A stretch of 36,064 bases of DNA from an uncultured Prevotellaceae bacterium (GCA_902792855.1 CADBBP010000017.1:1-36064), one strand, 5' to 3'. Counted from the stretch's first letter, positions 8,394 to 16,332 are shown. Numbers and translations: made by a program. The notes: a model not told the origin generated them from the letters alone.

Positions 8394-9680
8394 TCATTTG
8401 ATGGTGTCGAGGGCCTGGCGGAGGTCGTCGAGGATGTCTTCCACATCCTCAATGCCCACGGAGAGACGGATGAGGTCGGGGGCGACGCCGGCTTGGCGGA
8501 GCTGCTCGTCGGAGAGTTGACGGTGGGTGTGGCTGGCGGGATGGAGCACGCAGGTGCGGGCGTCGGCCACATGGGTCACGATGTTTATCATTTGGAGGGA
8601 GTCCATGAAGCGGATGGCCGTTTCGCGGTCGCCTTTCAGGCCGAATGCTATCACGCCGCAGGAGCCGTTGGGCAGGTATTTTTGACCAAGGGCGTAGTTG
8701 GGGTCGTCCTTCAGTCCGCAATAGTGCACCCATGCCACCCTGTCGTCGTCGTGCAGGAACTGCGCCACTTGCTGGGCGTTGGCACAATGCTGCCTCACCC
8801 TCAGGTGCAGTGTCTGCAAGCCCATGTTGAGCAGGAAGGAGTTTTGGGGAGCAGGTATGCTTCCAAGGTCTCGCATGAGTTGTGCCACGAGTTTGGTGGT
8901 GTAGCCCATCTTCCCAAAGGCTTTCACGTAGGTCAGGCCGTGATAGGAGTCGTCGGGGGTGGTCAGGCCGGGGAACTTGTCGGCGTAGGCCAGCCAGTCG
9001 AAATTGCCGCTATCCACCACGGCTCCTCCCACCTGGGTGGCCAGGCCGTCCATGTATTTGGTGGTGGAATGGGTGACGATGTCTGCTCCCCACTCGAAGG
9101 GGCGGCAGTTGATGGGGGTGGCGAAAGTATTGTCCACGATGAGGGGCACGCCGTTTCGGTGGGCTATGCGTGCGAATTTCTCAATGTCGAGCACGGCGCA
9201 TCCGGGATTGGAAATGGTTTCTCCGAAGAGAGCCTTGGTGTTGGGCCTGAAGGCTTTTTGTATCTCTTCTTCGGATGCTTCCTGCGAGACGAATGTGCAC
9301 TCGATGCCAAGCTTTTTCAGCGTCACTCCAAAGAGGTTGAAGGTGCCGCCGTAAATCTCGTTGGAGGTGACGATGTGGCCGCCGGCCTCGCAGAGGTTGA
9401 AGATGGCGTAGAAATTGGCGGCTTGTCCGCTGGAGGTGAGCACGCAGCCAACACCACCCTCGAGGGCGGCGATTTTTGCCGCAACGGCATCGTTGGTGGG
9501 GTTTTGAAGCCGGGTGTAGAAATAGCCTTCTTTCTTCAGGTCGAAGAGCTGGGCCATTTCGTCGGAGTCGTCGTACTTGAAAGTGGTGCTTTGTATGATG
9601 GGCAACTCTATCGGTTCACCGTTTTTCGCTTGATAGCCTGCGTGGACGCAAAGGGACGGGATTCTCATTTTCTTTTCCAT
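8394..9680 (-). CDS. metY: O-acetylhomoserine aminocarboxypropyltransferase / cysteine synthase
   Basis: A PLP enzyme of the Cys/Met metabolism fold-type I family, which makes homocysteine from O-acetylhomoserine and sulfide. 428 residues, normal length. PLP lysine is K208 in THSTTKYMDG. Other marks are SLCVHAGY near the N-terminus, YTRLQNPTND (55-64), SSGQAANF (83-90) and NPGCAVLDIEKFA. The DDSYHGLTY and GLQTLHLRV blocks distinguish MetY from MetB/MetC. The start ATG (9678-9680) gives MEKKMRIPSLC; M5 (9666-9668) is an alternative start. The promoter upstream is good. GH95 follows directly. Confidence 0.94.
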   Translation of the reverse strand: MEKKMRIPSLCVHAGYQAKNGEPIELPIIQSTTFKYDDSDEMAQLFDLKKEGYFYTRLQNPTNDAVAAKIAALEGGVGCVLTSSGQAANFYAIFNLCEAGGHIVTSNEIYGGTFNLFGVTLKKLGIECTFVSQEASEEEIQKAFRPNTKALFGETISNPGCAVLDIEKFARIAHRNGVPLIVDNTFATPINCRPFEWGADIVTHSTTKYMDGLATQVGGAVVDSGNFDWLAYADKFPGLTTPDDSYHGLTYVKAFGKMGYTTKLVAQLMRDLGSIPAPQNSFLLNMGLQTLHLRVRQHCANAQQVAQFLHDDDRVAWVHYCGLKDDPNYALGQKYLPNGSCGVIAFGLKGDRETAIRFMDSLQMINIVTHVADARTCVLHPASHTHRQLSDEQLRQAGVAPDLIRLSVGIEDVEDILDDLRQALDTIK

Positions 9681-9707
9681 ATTCGTCTTGGTTTCTTAAA
9701 ATTTCTT

Positions 9708-9740
9708 GCAAAGTACGGCATTTTTTGTGAAATATGCAAG
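9708..9740 (-). promoter_or_regulatory. Promoter for metY
   Basis: On the minus strand CTTG (9737-9740), 21 bases, then TACTTTGC (9708-9715), close to the Bacteroidetes consensus. The metY start lies about 28 bases downstream of the -7 box. Confidence 0.55.
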
Positions 9741-9794
9741 TTTTCATGGTAGATTTCCATCTCGTTTGGATGTGTTCATATATGTGACATTTGC

Positions 9795-9980
9795 CTATTG
9801 TTTCGCTTTAATGATTTCGTTCATTTTTTGAGCAACCATACGAATCATTGGAACAACTACGCTGTTACCTGTTTGTCTTTGGATATCTTGATGAGAGACA
9901 GCTATTCTATACTTTTCAGGGAAACCTTGCAAACGGAGTAATTCTCGTGATGTTGGACGACGTACTCCATTGACAAGCAC
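9795..9980 (-). pseudogene. C-terminal remnant of a DNA cytosine-5 methyltransferase
   Basis: A 61-codon stretch ending in TAG. It carries the last conserved blocks of C5-DNA methyltransferases: RRPTSRELLRLQGFPE (motif IX region and beyond) and QRQTGNSVVVPMI (motif X, the GNSV block), followed by the usual terminal helix. Everything N-terminal, including the SAM site and the catalytic PC motif, is missing. An in-frame stop lies three codons upstream of the GTG at 9978-9980, so this is the broken end of a larger gene whose body was lost or replaced. The upstream sequence is the element described at 9987-10117. No restriction gene is nearby. It cannot be an active methyltransferase. Confidence 0.85.
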
Positions 9981-9986
9981 ACGTAA

Positions 9987-10117
9987 TTATAACTGGCTCC
10001 TGTGCGAAGTATAATACTCCCCAAAATTAGACAGGTTATACATTGATTTATGTGAGTGCAACAGACATGCGGCATGAGCCGTCGCGTTTCTTGTCTCGGT
10101 GCTGCAAAGATATGCAA
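9987..10117 (-). other. Intergenic element with a short translatable frame and a promoter-like box
   Basis: A minus-strand frame of 43 codons without ATG at its head runs to TAA at 9987-9989 and ends in NFGEYYTSHRSQL. A second frame in the same bases is also open. On the minus strand TATCTTTG (10105-10112) matches the -7 consensus but lacks a good -33. The stretch also has a small palindrome CATGCGGCATG (10066-10076). I have the impression, from memory and unverified, that this peptide ending recurs in unrelated gaps of Bacteroidales genomes, which would make it a dispersed element, not a gene. It sits exactly at the breakpoint of the methyltransferase remnant. Confidence 0.4.
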
Positions 10118-10163
10118 TAGGTTTATAATAGTCCCCTTTTTTCAGTCATTTTATTGTTTTTTA

Positions 10164-10194
10164 TTTGTATGTTCGGAATTTTTGCTTAAATTTG
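10164..10194 (+). promoter_or_regulatory. Promoter in front of the phosphatase frame
   Basis: TTTG (10164-10167), 19 bases, TAAATTTG (10187-10194): a full match to the Bacteroidetes promoter consensus. Transcription would begin near 10201, about 12 bases before the ATG at 10213. Confidence 0.7.
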
Positions 10195-10212
10195 CAGTTT
10201 AAAATGTAGTAT

Positions 10213-11613
10213 ATGTCACTTGTACAAAAAGATACCTTAAGTGCTGAAATTTTCCGTAATTTTGGCATTATCGCCGAAGACGAGACTCTGCTTAACCGAG
10301 TGGCTAAATATCTGCGCAGGATAGAAAAGTTTCACCAAAACAACACGATAGCCATGAAAAAGATTTTGCATTTACTTTTGTTCGCATTGTTGGCCATGCC
10401 GGTATGTGGACAGGTGTCTTCCGCCTTGGAGCAACTCAAGGCAGACCCTCGAAAGTCATACGGCAACGACTATCCTTACTCCATGGAGGCCGTAAGGCTC
10501 ACCAAGGCACCTCGCGGTTACAAGCCGTTTTACATCAGCCATTACTCCCGTCATGGCTCCCGCTATTATTGGACAGACAAGCTTTACAAGGACTTGGACA
10601 CGCTGTTGTCTGCCGCCCATGAGAAGCATCTGCTCACGCCGGTGGGAGAGGCCTTTCACAATAAATTCATGGCCGTGCGCCAGGAGTTGATGACGGGTGT
10701 GAGCGAACTGACCCAGCTTGGTTGGGACCAGCACCAGTTTATCGCCCGCACGATGTATAACAATTTCCCGAATGTGTTCAAGAAAGGTGGCAACGTGCTC
10801 GCCATCTCTTCGCTCTCCGGCCGTTGCGTGCTTAGCATGTCGTCTTTCTGCCAGGAGCTGGTGCAATGCAACCCCAAGATAGAGATTCGAGAGCAGTCGT
10901 CTCGCTTCACCCTCGACGGCGTGGTGCCCACCGATCGTCAGAACCCCCTGCGGCGTGACTTCCCGAAAGCAACTCCCCGTTATGAGAAAAACCGCGACAG
11001 GATGAGCGAGGACAACACGCTCAGGGATGCCGTCGTTTCACGGGTGTTTGTCAGCACGGAGGGACTTCCAAGCAATCCCCGTCGCATTGCAAGCAACTTG
11101 CTCGACCTTTACACCACCTTGCCCAGCATTGGCTATGAGGGGATGATGGAGGGCATCGTCACCGACGAGGAGATGGTTCGCCAATGGGAGTACTCCAACT
11201 TGGGGTCCTACTCCTGGGTGTTTGGCCCCCAATATCAGATGGTGCCCATATTGGAGGACATCATCAAGAAGGCCGACGCAGTCATTTCGGGCAGCAGCGA
11301 CCATATAGCCGACTTGCGCTTCGGCCATGACACCTGCCTTGGACCGCTCACCGTGTTGATGGGCATCAACGGGGCCGACCGCGACCCGGAGGATCCGAGT
11401 GAGGTGAAGGACTGCTACCAGAATTGGGAGACTTGCAAGGCGAGCAACATCCAATTGGTGTTCTACCGTGGCAAAAAGGGTGACGACATCCTTGTGAAAT
11501 GTCTGCTCAATGGTGCCGAAGCCACATTGCCCGTACCCACGACAAGCTATCCTTATTATAAATGGTCCGACTTCCGTCGTTTCTACACCGACCGTTGCAA
11601 CCGTGTGAAATGA
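10213..11613 (+). CDS. Secreted histidine-type phosphatase with an antitoxin-like N-terminal leader
   Basis: The enzyme proper starts at ATG 10354: signal peptide MKKILHLLLFALLAMPVCGQ, then a histidine phosphatase of branch 2 (acid phosphatase/phytase/MINPP type). Numbered from that Met, the catalytic RHG is R66-H67-G68 in SHYSRHGSRYY and the proton donor HD is H325-D326 in RFGHDTC. Length 419 is usual. It would act in the periplasm or outer membrane on phosphomonoesters such as inositol phosphates; substrate unknown. The open frame, however, begins 47 codons earlier at 10213, right after a consensus promoter. These codons (EIFRNFGIIAEDE, RVAKYLRRIEK) look like the start of small antitoxin-like proteins of Bacteroidales, not like part of a phosphatase. 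If translated as one chain, the signal peptide would be buried. The functional start is probably 10354; the upstream part is likely a captured 5' end. Confidence 0.88.
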   Translation: MSLVQKDTLSAEIFRNFGIIAEDETLLNRVAKYLRRIEKFHQNNTIAMKKILHLLLFALLAMPVCGQVSSALEQLKADPRKSYGNDYPYSMEAVRLTKAPRGYKPFYISHYSRHGSRYYWTDKLYKDLDTLLSAAHEKHLLTPVGEAFHNKFMAVRQELMTGVSELTQLGWDQHQFIARTMYNNFPNVFKKGGNVLAISSLSGRCVLSMSSFCQELVQCNPKIEIREQSSRFTLDGVVPTDRQNPLRRDFPKATPRYEKNRDRMSEDNTLRDAVVSRVFVSTEGLPSNPRRIASNLLDLYTTLPSIGYEGMMEGIVTDEEMVRQWEYSNLGSYSWVFGPQYQMVPILEDIIKKADAVISGSSDHIADLRFGHDTCLGPLTVLMGINGADRDPEDPSEVKDCYQNWETCKASNIQLVFYRGKKGDDILVKCLLNGAEATLPVPTTSYPYYKWSDFRRFYTDRCNRVK

Positions 11614-11632
11614 TTGTGCGAGGGGAAAAATA

Positions 11633-11662
11633 GTTCACGGCAACCTCCCGGCTGCCGTGAAC
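11633..11662 (-). terminator. Rho-independent terminator of the hybrid kinase gene
   Basis: GTTCACGGCA (11633-11642) and TGCCGTGAAC (11653-11662) form a perfect 10-bp stem with a 10-base loop. Read on the minus strand it is followed by TATTTTTCCCC, a classic T-run, so it terminates transcription from the right. Its left edge is 19 bases after the phosphatase stop, so it may also slow plus-strand transcripts. Confidence 0.75.
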
Positions 11663-11696
11663 AAGATAACAAAACTTTACGCTTAATACTTACTTG

Positions 11697-11715
11697 TGGT
11701 CATCACGACCATTTT
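11697..11715 (+). terminator. Weak hairpin with T-run after the phosphatase gene
   Basis: TGGTC (11697-11701) and GACCA (11707-11711) form a 5-bp stem with a 5-base loop, followed by TTTTAC on the plus strand. A short stem, so only a candidate terminator. Confidence 0.3.
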
Positions 11716-11842
11716 ACAATGTGTATGGTGAAAGTAAAGTATGCGGGTTTTTACTCCCGCCATAGTGAGTGCAAAAGTAGTGGAAAAACGTGTAAAAGAG
11801 TGGTAATTTTCCGCCAAATATTGGTAATTTTCGGACAAAATG

Positions 11843-13573
11843 TCAATTTCCCTCTTGTGAAGTGCTTTTCCTCAGTTGGGTGGGGGTGATTTTGTATTGT
11901 TGTTTGAATGCCTTGGTGAAATACCCTCCATCTTCGAAGCCGCATTTGATGGCTATTTCCGACACGGTGAGCTGGGGTTGACCTATCAGTTGCTTGTATG
12001 CCTCAGCCAGTCGGATTTGCATGATGAAGGCTACGGTTGTCTCCCCGGTGATGGCATAGAGCTTTCTTCTGAGTTGTTTGCTGCTGATGCATAGTTTTGC
12101 AGCCACGCTCTCCACGTCGATGCTGCCCGAACCCATTTGTTGGCGCACGATGTCGCCGATGCGGTTGAGGAAGCCCCTGTCCATTTCGCTCAGTTGCTCT
12201 TTCATGGATTGTGACTCGTTGTTGGTGATGGCTTGTGTGAAGCGGTCGCGCAGCTGCTGGCGCTGTGCAATGAGTTGGCTGATCCTCACCATGAGCACGT
12301 CGGGGTTGAACGGTTTTGCAAGATAGGCGTCGGCGCCGGCTTTCAAGCCCAATATCCTGTCGTCTTCGCTCACCTTGGCGGTGATGATGATGAATGGGAT
12401 GTGTGCCAGCAGTGGGGTGGAGCGGATGGTTTGGCATAGCTGGAAACCGTCCATGCCGGGCATCATCAAGTCGCTCACAATGAGATCGGGCACTTGCTCT
12501 TTGGCTTTACGCAGGCCATCGATGCCGTCTTTGGCATAAATGATGGCGTATTCGGTGCGAAGCAGGCTTGAGAGGTATGCTATCACATCGGTGTTGTCCT
12601 CCACGATGAGTATTCTTGTGCGTGAGTTGTCTTCCTGCTCATCGTCGATGAAAAGGTCTTCTTCGTCTGCCTTTTCCAATGCTTTGTTCTCGATGTCGTA
12701 GGCAGGGAAGTGTTTGTCGTCCTCTCTCAGGGGGATGCTGATGGTGAAAGTGGTGCCTTTCCCTACGGTGCTTTTCACGTCGATGTTTCCGCCGAGTTGG
12801 TCGATGATGTGCTTCACCATGGCCAGTCCGATGCCGGTGTTTACGTTGGTTGTGTTGTCGTTGCTGGTGTAAAATTCGTTGAAGATGTGTGGCAGTCTGG
12901 CTTCGGAGATGCCGATGCCGGTGTCGGCCACGATGATGATGAAGTCCTCTGCTTCGAGCGAGGTGCTCACATCGACACGGCCTCCTTCGTTGGTGTATTT
13001 CAAGGAGTTGAATATCAGGTTGTTGAAGATTTTGTTGTGGTAGTCTGGCACGAACGCGATGCAGGCCTCCTTTTGGGCTGGTGAGTATTGTAGTGAGATG
13101 CCTCGCTGTGCTGCCAGTGGCATGAAGCTGTCCACAATCATCTGTGTGCATGCCACGACGTCTCCTCGCCGCCACACCACCTCGTTGTAGTTGGAATTGA
13201 TTTTCGAGAGTTCGAGCAACTGGTTGGTCAGTTCCTGCATCAGCCTTCCATTTCTCTTGATGACTTGTGCTGCCTTGATGATGTCCTCGTTGGTGGCAGC
13301 TTTCCCATTTTCGATGTTCTCGCTTAGTCCGATGATGATGGTGAGTGGTGTTCGAAATTCGTGTGCCAGTTTGAGGAAGAAGTCAAGGCGGCTCTTGCCC
13401 TCTTCGCGCATGCTTTTGTTTGCCTTGGCTTTGCTTTTCAGGGAGATGTAGGCGATGGTGAGGAGTGCAGCCAGCAGCATGATGGTGAGGATGAGGATGG
13501 TCATCGTCAGCGTGGCGTGATTGGCTAAGATGCCAAGGGCTTGGCTGGCTGGTATAGAGTGTAATAGGGCCAT
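11843..13573 (-). CDS. Hybrid sensor kinase / response regulator / AraC activator without a periplasmic sensor
   Basis: A one-protein two-component system, 576 residues. Order: short N-terminus, one membrane helix (about 22-45), HisKA with phospho-accepting H71 in LAHEFRTPL, HATPase_c with N-box (about 178-190) and the G boxes ADTGIGI (216-222) and NTGIGLAMVKH (245-255), receiver domain about 318-435 with D368 in IVSDLMMPG and K in YLAKPF, then an AraC-type HTH (about 475-572). The architecture is that of Bacteroidetes hybrid two-component systems that control polysaccharide or stress genes. Those usually carry a periplasmic sensor of 700 or more residues; here fewer than 25 residues precede the helix, and a stop codon lies nine codons upstream of the ATG. 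It may be a truncated derivative or a class with sensing in the membrane. It follows the gyrB terminator by about 27 bases and I see no promoter of its own. Confidence 0.9.
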   Translation of the reverse strand: MALLHSIPASQALGILANHATLTMTILILTIMLLAALLTIAYISLKSKAKANKSMREEGKSRLDFFLKLAHEFRTPLTIIIGLSENIENGKAATNEDIIKAAQVIKRNGRLMQELTNQLLELSKINSNYNEVVWRRGDVVACTQMIVDSFMPLAAQRGISLQYSPAQKEACIAFVPDYHNKIFNNLIFNSLKYTNEGGRVDVSTSLEAEDFIIIVADTGIGISEARLPHIFNEFYTSNDNTTNVNTGIGLAMVKHIIDQLGGNIDVKSTVGKGTTFTISIPLREDDKHFPAYDIENKALEKADEEDLFIDDEQEDNSRTRILIVEDNTDVIAYLSSLLRTEYAIIYAKDGIDGLRKAKEQVPDLIVSDLMMPGMDGFQLCQTIRSTPLLAHIPFIIITAKVSEDDRILGLKAGADAYLAKPFNPDVLMVRISQLIAQRQQLRDRFTQAITNNESQSMKEQLSEMDRGFLNRIGDIVRQQMGSGSIDVESVAAKLCISSKQLRRKLYAITGETTVAFIMQIRLAEAYKQLIGQPQLTVSEIAIKCGFEDGGYFTKAFKQQYKITPTQLRKSTSQEGN

Positions 13574-13599
13574 TTCGTGGTGTCTGAAAAAAGTTTGTC

Positions 13600-13634
13600 A
13601 AGGGGCGGAGCAGTGATGGCGTGCTCCGCCCCTT
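13600..13634 (-). terminator. Terminator of gyrB
   Basis: AAGGGGCGGAGCA (13600-13612) and its perfect inverted copy (13622-13634) form a 13-bp GC-rich stem with a 9-base loop, 30 bases after the gyrB stop. On the minus strand GACAAACTTTTTTC follows, a slightly displaced T-run. Confidence 0.75.
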
Positions 13635-13663
13635 GCCTTGTAGGTGGCAGTGTTCCTGGTTGT

Positions 13664-15634
13664 TTATGCGTCGATGTTGGCGTATGTTGCGTTGGCCTCG
13701 ATGAATTCTCTTCTCGGTTCGACATCGTCGCCCATGAGCATGGAGAAGATTTCGTCGGCCTCGGCGGCATTTTGTATGCTTACCTGCTTGAGCAACCGTG
13801 TGGCGGGGTTCATCGTTGTCTCCCAGAGGTCTTCGGCGTTCATCTCGCCCAGACCTTTGTACCTCTGTGTGTGGATGTTGGCGTCTTCCACACCGTTGCC
13901 GTATTTGTCGAGGAAAGCCTGCCTTTGCTGGTCGTTGTAGCAGTATTCGCTCACCTTCTTCTTGTAGGTGCATCGGTAGAGTGGGGGAGAGGCGATGTAG
14001 AGGTGCCCCTCTTGTATGATGCGTGGCATGAAGCGGTAGAAGAGTGTCATGATGAGCGTTGCGATGTGGGCGCCGTCAACGTCGGCATCGGCCATGATGA
14101 TGATTTTGTCATAGCGCAGCTTGTCGATGTTGGCCTCCTTGTCGTCTTCTCCGTCCACACCGAAGCGCACGCCGATGCTCTGGATGATGTTCATCACCGA
14201 CTCGCTCTCAAATACCTTGTGCCACATCACTTTCTCCACGTTGAGAATCTTTCCTCGCAGCGGAAGGATGGCTTGCGTGAAGCGGTCGCGGCCTTGCTTG
14301 GCAGAGCCTCCGGCGGAGTCGCCCTCCACGAGGAAAATCTCGCATTCCTTGGGGTCTTTGTTGGAGCAGTCGGCAAGCTTGCCGGGCAGTCCTCCTCCCG
14401 ACATGACGTTTTTGCGCTGCACGCTCTCACGGGCCTTTCGCGCTGCGATGCGTGCCGTGGCGGCAAGCACCACCTTGTCGCAAATCTGCTTCGCCTCCTT
14501 GGGATGCTCTTCCAGGTAGGCGGAGAGGGCCTCGTTGACGGCTTGCTGCACGGCTCCGGAGACTTCGCTGTTTCCCAACTTTGTCTTCGTCTGTCCCTCA
14601 AACTGCGGCTCTGCCACCTTGATGGAGATGACGGCGGTGAGGCCTTCCCTGAAGTCTTCGCTGGCAATCTCTATCTTCGCCTTCTCTATTTGCTTGGAGA
14701 TGGCAGGGTCGTTGTCCGCGTATTTCTTCAGCGTTCGTGTGAGTGCCATGCGGAAGCCCTGCAGGTGGGTGCCTCCCTCTATGGTGTTGATGTTGTTGAC
14801 GTAGGAGTGTATGTTTTCGGAATAGTCGGTGTTGTACATCACGGCCACCTCGATGGGCACACCTTGCTTCTCCGTCTTGAGATAGATGACGTCGTTGAAG
14901 AGATGGGTGCGGTGCCTGTCGATGAACCTGACAAACTCCTTGAGACCTTCCTTGGCATGGAACACCTCTTGGCGTGTGTTTCCTTCCTCATCGGGGCGCA
15001 AGTCCTTGAGGGTGATGGTTATTCCGGCGTTGAGGTATGCCAGTTCCCTCATTCGCCTTGCGATGATGTCGTATTGATAGACGGTGGTCGTGAAGATGGT
15101 GGGGTCGGGCCAGAACTGCTGCCTGGTGCCTTGGATGGTGGTATCACCCACCACCTTGACGGGGTATAGTGGCTTTCCGCGCTCGTATTCTTGCTGGTAA
15201 ATCTTCCCGTTTCTGAACACTTGCGACAGCATGTGGGAGGAGAGGGCGTTGACGCAACTCACACCTACGCCGTGAAGTCCTCCACTCACCTTGTATGAGC
15301 CTTTGTCGAACTTTCCTCCGGCGTGCAGCACGGTCATCACCACTTCGAGTGCCGACTTGTGCAGTTTCTTGTGCTCGTCCACCGGTATTCCTCTACCGTT
15401 GTCCTGCACGGTGATGGAGTTGTCCTCGTTGATGGTCACTTCGATGTGTGTGCAGTAGCCCGCCATCGCCTCGTCGATGGAGTTGTCCACTGTCTCGTTC
15501 ACCAGGTGGTGCAGGCCTTTCTCGCTGATGTCGCCAATGTACATGGCGGGGCGTTTCCTGACGGCTTCCAAGCCCTCAAGCACCTGGATGTTTTTCGCTG
15601 AATAATTGCTTTCCTGTTTCTGTGTCTCTGACAT
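13664..15634 (-). CDS. gyrB: DNA gyrase subunit B
   Basis: ATPase subunit of DNA gyrase; with GyrA it introduces negative supercoils. 656 residues, full length. Marks: GHKL ATPase with N51 in NETVDNSIDEAMAG and D78-NGRGIP, ATP-lid GGLHGVGVSCVNALS (118-132), transducer region to about 400, Toprim domain with E438-GDSAGGSAKQGRDR and the metal triad in MADADVDGAH (D516, D518, D520), and the C-terminal YKGLGEMN block. The start ATG gives MSETQKQESNYSAKNIQVLEGLEAVRKRPAMYIG (only the last part is conserved). The gene has its own promoter and a strong terminator. Neighbours rpsT and tRNA-Glu lie upstream on the same strand, behind their own terminator. Confidence 0.97.
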   Translation of the reverse strand: MSETQKQESNYSAKNIQVLEGLEAVRKRPAMYIGDISEKGLHHLVNETVDNSIDEAMAGYCTHIEVTINEDNSITVQDNGRGIPVDEHKKLHKSALEVVMTVLHAGGKFDKGSYKVSGGLHGVGVSCVNALSSHMLSQVFRNGKIYQQEYERGKPLYPVKVVGDTTIQGTRQQFWPDPTIFTTTVYQYDIIARRMRELAYLNAGITITLKDLRPDEEGNTRQEVFHAKEGLKEFVRFIDRHRTHLFNDVIYLKTEKQGVPIEVAVMYNTDYSENIHSYVNNINTIEGGTHLQGFRMALTRTLKKYADNDPAISKQIEKAKIEIASEDFREGLTAVISIKVAEPQFEGQTKTKLGNSEVSGAVQQAVNEALSAYLEEHPKEAKQICDKVVLAATARIAARKARESVQRKNVMSGGGLPGKLADCSNKDPKECEIFLVEGDSAGGSAKQGRDRFTQAILPLRGKILNVEKVMWHKVFESESVMNIIQSIGVRFGVDGEDDKEANIDKLRYDKIIIMADADVDGAHIATLIMTLFYRFMPRIIQEGHLYIASPPLYRCTYKKKVSEYCYNDQQRQAFLDKYGNGVEDANIHTQRYKGLGEMNAEDLWETTMNPATRLLKQVSIQNAAEADEIFSMLMGDDVEPRREFIEANATYANIDA

Positions 15635-15726
15635 TTTTGTTACACTGTCTTTCCACGCTTCCGCCTTTCAGCTGCTGCTTTTCTTGCATGTGTGACGGGG
15701 TTTTGTGGATGGGTTGAAAGATTGTG

Positions 15727-15757
15727 CAAAGTTACGAAATTAATGGCACATCAAGAA
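15727..15757 (-). promoter_or_regulatory. Promoter for gyrB
   Basis: On the minus strand TAACTTTG (15727-15734) is a perfect TAnnTTTG box. The -33 region is weaker (TTTCTTG about 17-21 bases upstream). The implied leader to the gyrB start is about 85 bases. Confidence 0.5.
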
Positions 15758-15811
15758 ATTTTTGGGGTGAAAAAATGCGGGTGGAAAGGAGTTAAAAAGG
15801 CATAAATCAAG

Positions 15812-15841
15812 AAGGCCGTCACCTCGTGAGGTAACGGCCTT
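15812..15841 (-). terminator. Terminator of rpsT
   Basis: AAGGCCGT (15812-15819) pairs with ACGGCCTT (15834-15841), with an inner ACCT/AGGT stem. It lies 25 bases past the rpsT stop. T-rich sequence is present on both sides, so it may work in both directions, but only the minus strand has a gene ending here. Confidence 0.65.
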
Positions 15842-15866
15842 TTGTTTATCTTTTCTCCTTGCTCTT

Positions 15867-16121
15867 TTACGCCATTTTGTTGATTTGGCGTGAGAGGCTG
15901 GACTTGAGGTTGGCAGCCTTGTTGCGGTGTATGATGTTGGTCTTTGCCAATTTGTCAAGCATTTTTTGTACAGAGGGGAAAAGCTTCGCAGCCTCGTCCT
16001 TGTTGGTCATTGCGCGCAGCTTTCTTACTGCATTGCGCATGGTCTTTGCGTAATACTTGTTGTGAAGTTGCCTCTTCTTGTCCTGGCGGATTCTCTTCAG
16101 TGATGATTTGTGGTTTGCCAT
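15867..16121 (-). CDS. rpsT: 30S ribosomal protein S20
   Basis: Small basic protein that binds 16S rRNA early in 30S assembly. From ATG 16119-16121 it is 84 residues, normal for S20: [18 protein letters not shown] at the start, the lysine/arginine-rich first helix, then [37 protein letters not shown], the usual C-terminal half with the IHRNKAA block. The open frame could begin earlier, at 16160, but those codons overlap the tRNA and are rejected. It lies 31 bases after tRNA-Glu and is probably transcribed with it. Confidence 0.96.
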   Translation of the reverse strand: MANHKSSLKRIRQDKKRQLHNKYYAKTMRNAVRKLRAMTNKDEAAKLFPSVQKMLDKLAKTNIIHRNKAANLKSSLSRQINKMA

Positions 16122-16152
16122 CTTTTTTGTTTCCTTTTTTTTATTGTTCTTG

Positions 16153-16224
16153 TAGTCCATAGCAGAGTCGAACTGCTCTTTAGAGAATGAAAATCTCTCG
16201 TCCTAACCGATAGACGAATGGACC
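16153..16224 (-). tRNA. tRNA-Glu (anticodon TTC)
   Basis: 72 bases on the minus strand fold as a full cloverleaf: acceptor GGTCCAT/ATGGACT (one G-T pair), D-arm GTCTATCGGTTAGGAC, anticodon stem AGAGA/TCTCT with loop TTTTCAT, T-arm AGCAG-TTCGACT-CTGCT, discriminator A. The anticodon TTC reads GAA/GAG. CCA is not encoded (CAAG follows). D-loop and anticodon match bacterial tRNA-Glu. Confidence 0.96.
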
Positions 16225-16244
16225 ATTGACTTGAATTGCGGATG

Positions 16245-16276
16245 CAAAGGTATTACTTTTCTTTTACTCACGCAAA
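16245..16276 (-). promoter_or_regulatory. Promoter for tRNA-Glu and rpsT
   Basis: On the minus strand TTTG (16273-16276), exactly 20 bases, TACCTTTG (16245-16252): a perfect Bacteroidetes promoter. The 5' end of the tRNA lies about 20 bases past the -7 box. Confidence 0.85.
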
Positions 16277-16332
16277 TTTTATGGGGTGTTTTTTCCCAAT
16301 AAGTGCTTTTTTATCTTTTTTTTGCATTTTTT

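Noticed and set aside
7920..9752. 610-codon plus-strand frame over GH95 and metY
   Set aside because: Spans two clear minus-strand genes and their junction; composition is that of a mirror frame.
9902..10117. 71-codon minus-strand frame overlapping the methyltransferase remnant
   Set aside because: It lies in a different frame from the recognisable methyltransferase motifs and is part of the dispersed-element candidate; no domain seen.
13577..15169. 530-codon frame antisense to gyrB
   Set aside because: gyrB is unmistakable on the other strand; the frame has no domain and starts in the terminator region.
16122..16160. Upstream extension of rpsT to an ATG at 16160
   Set aside because: These codons lie over the 3' end of tRNA-Glu; S20 proteins start with MANHKS.
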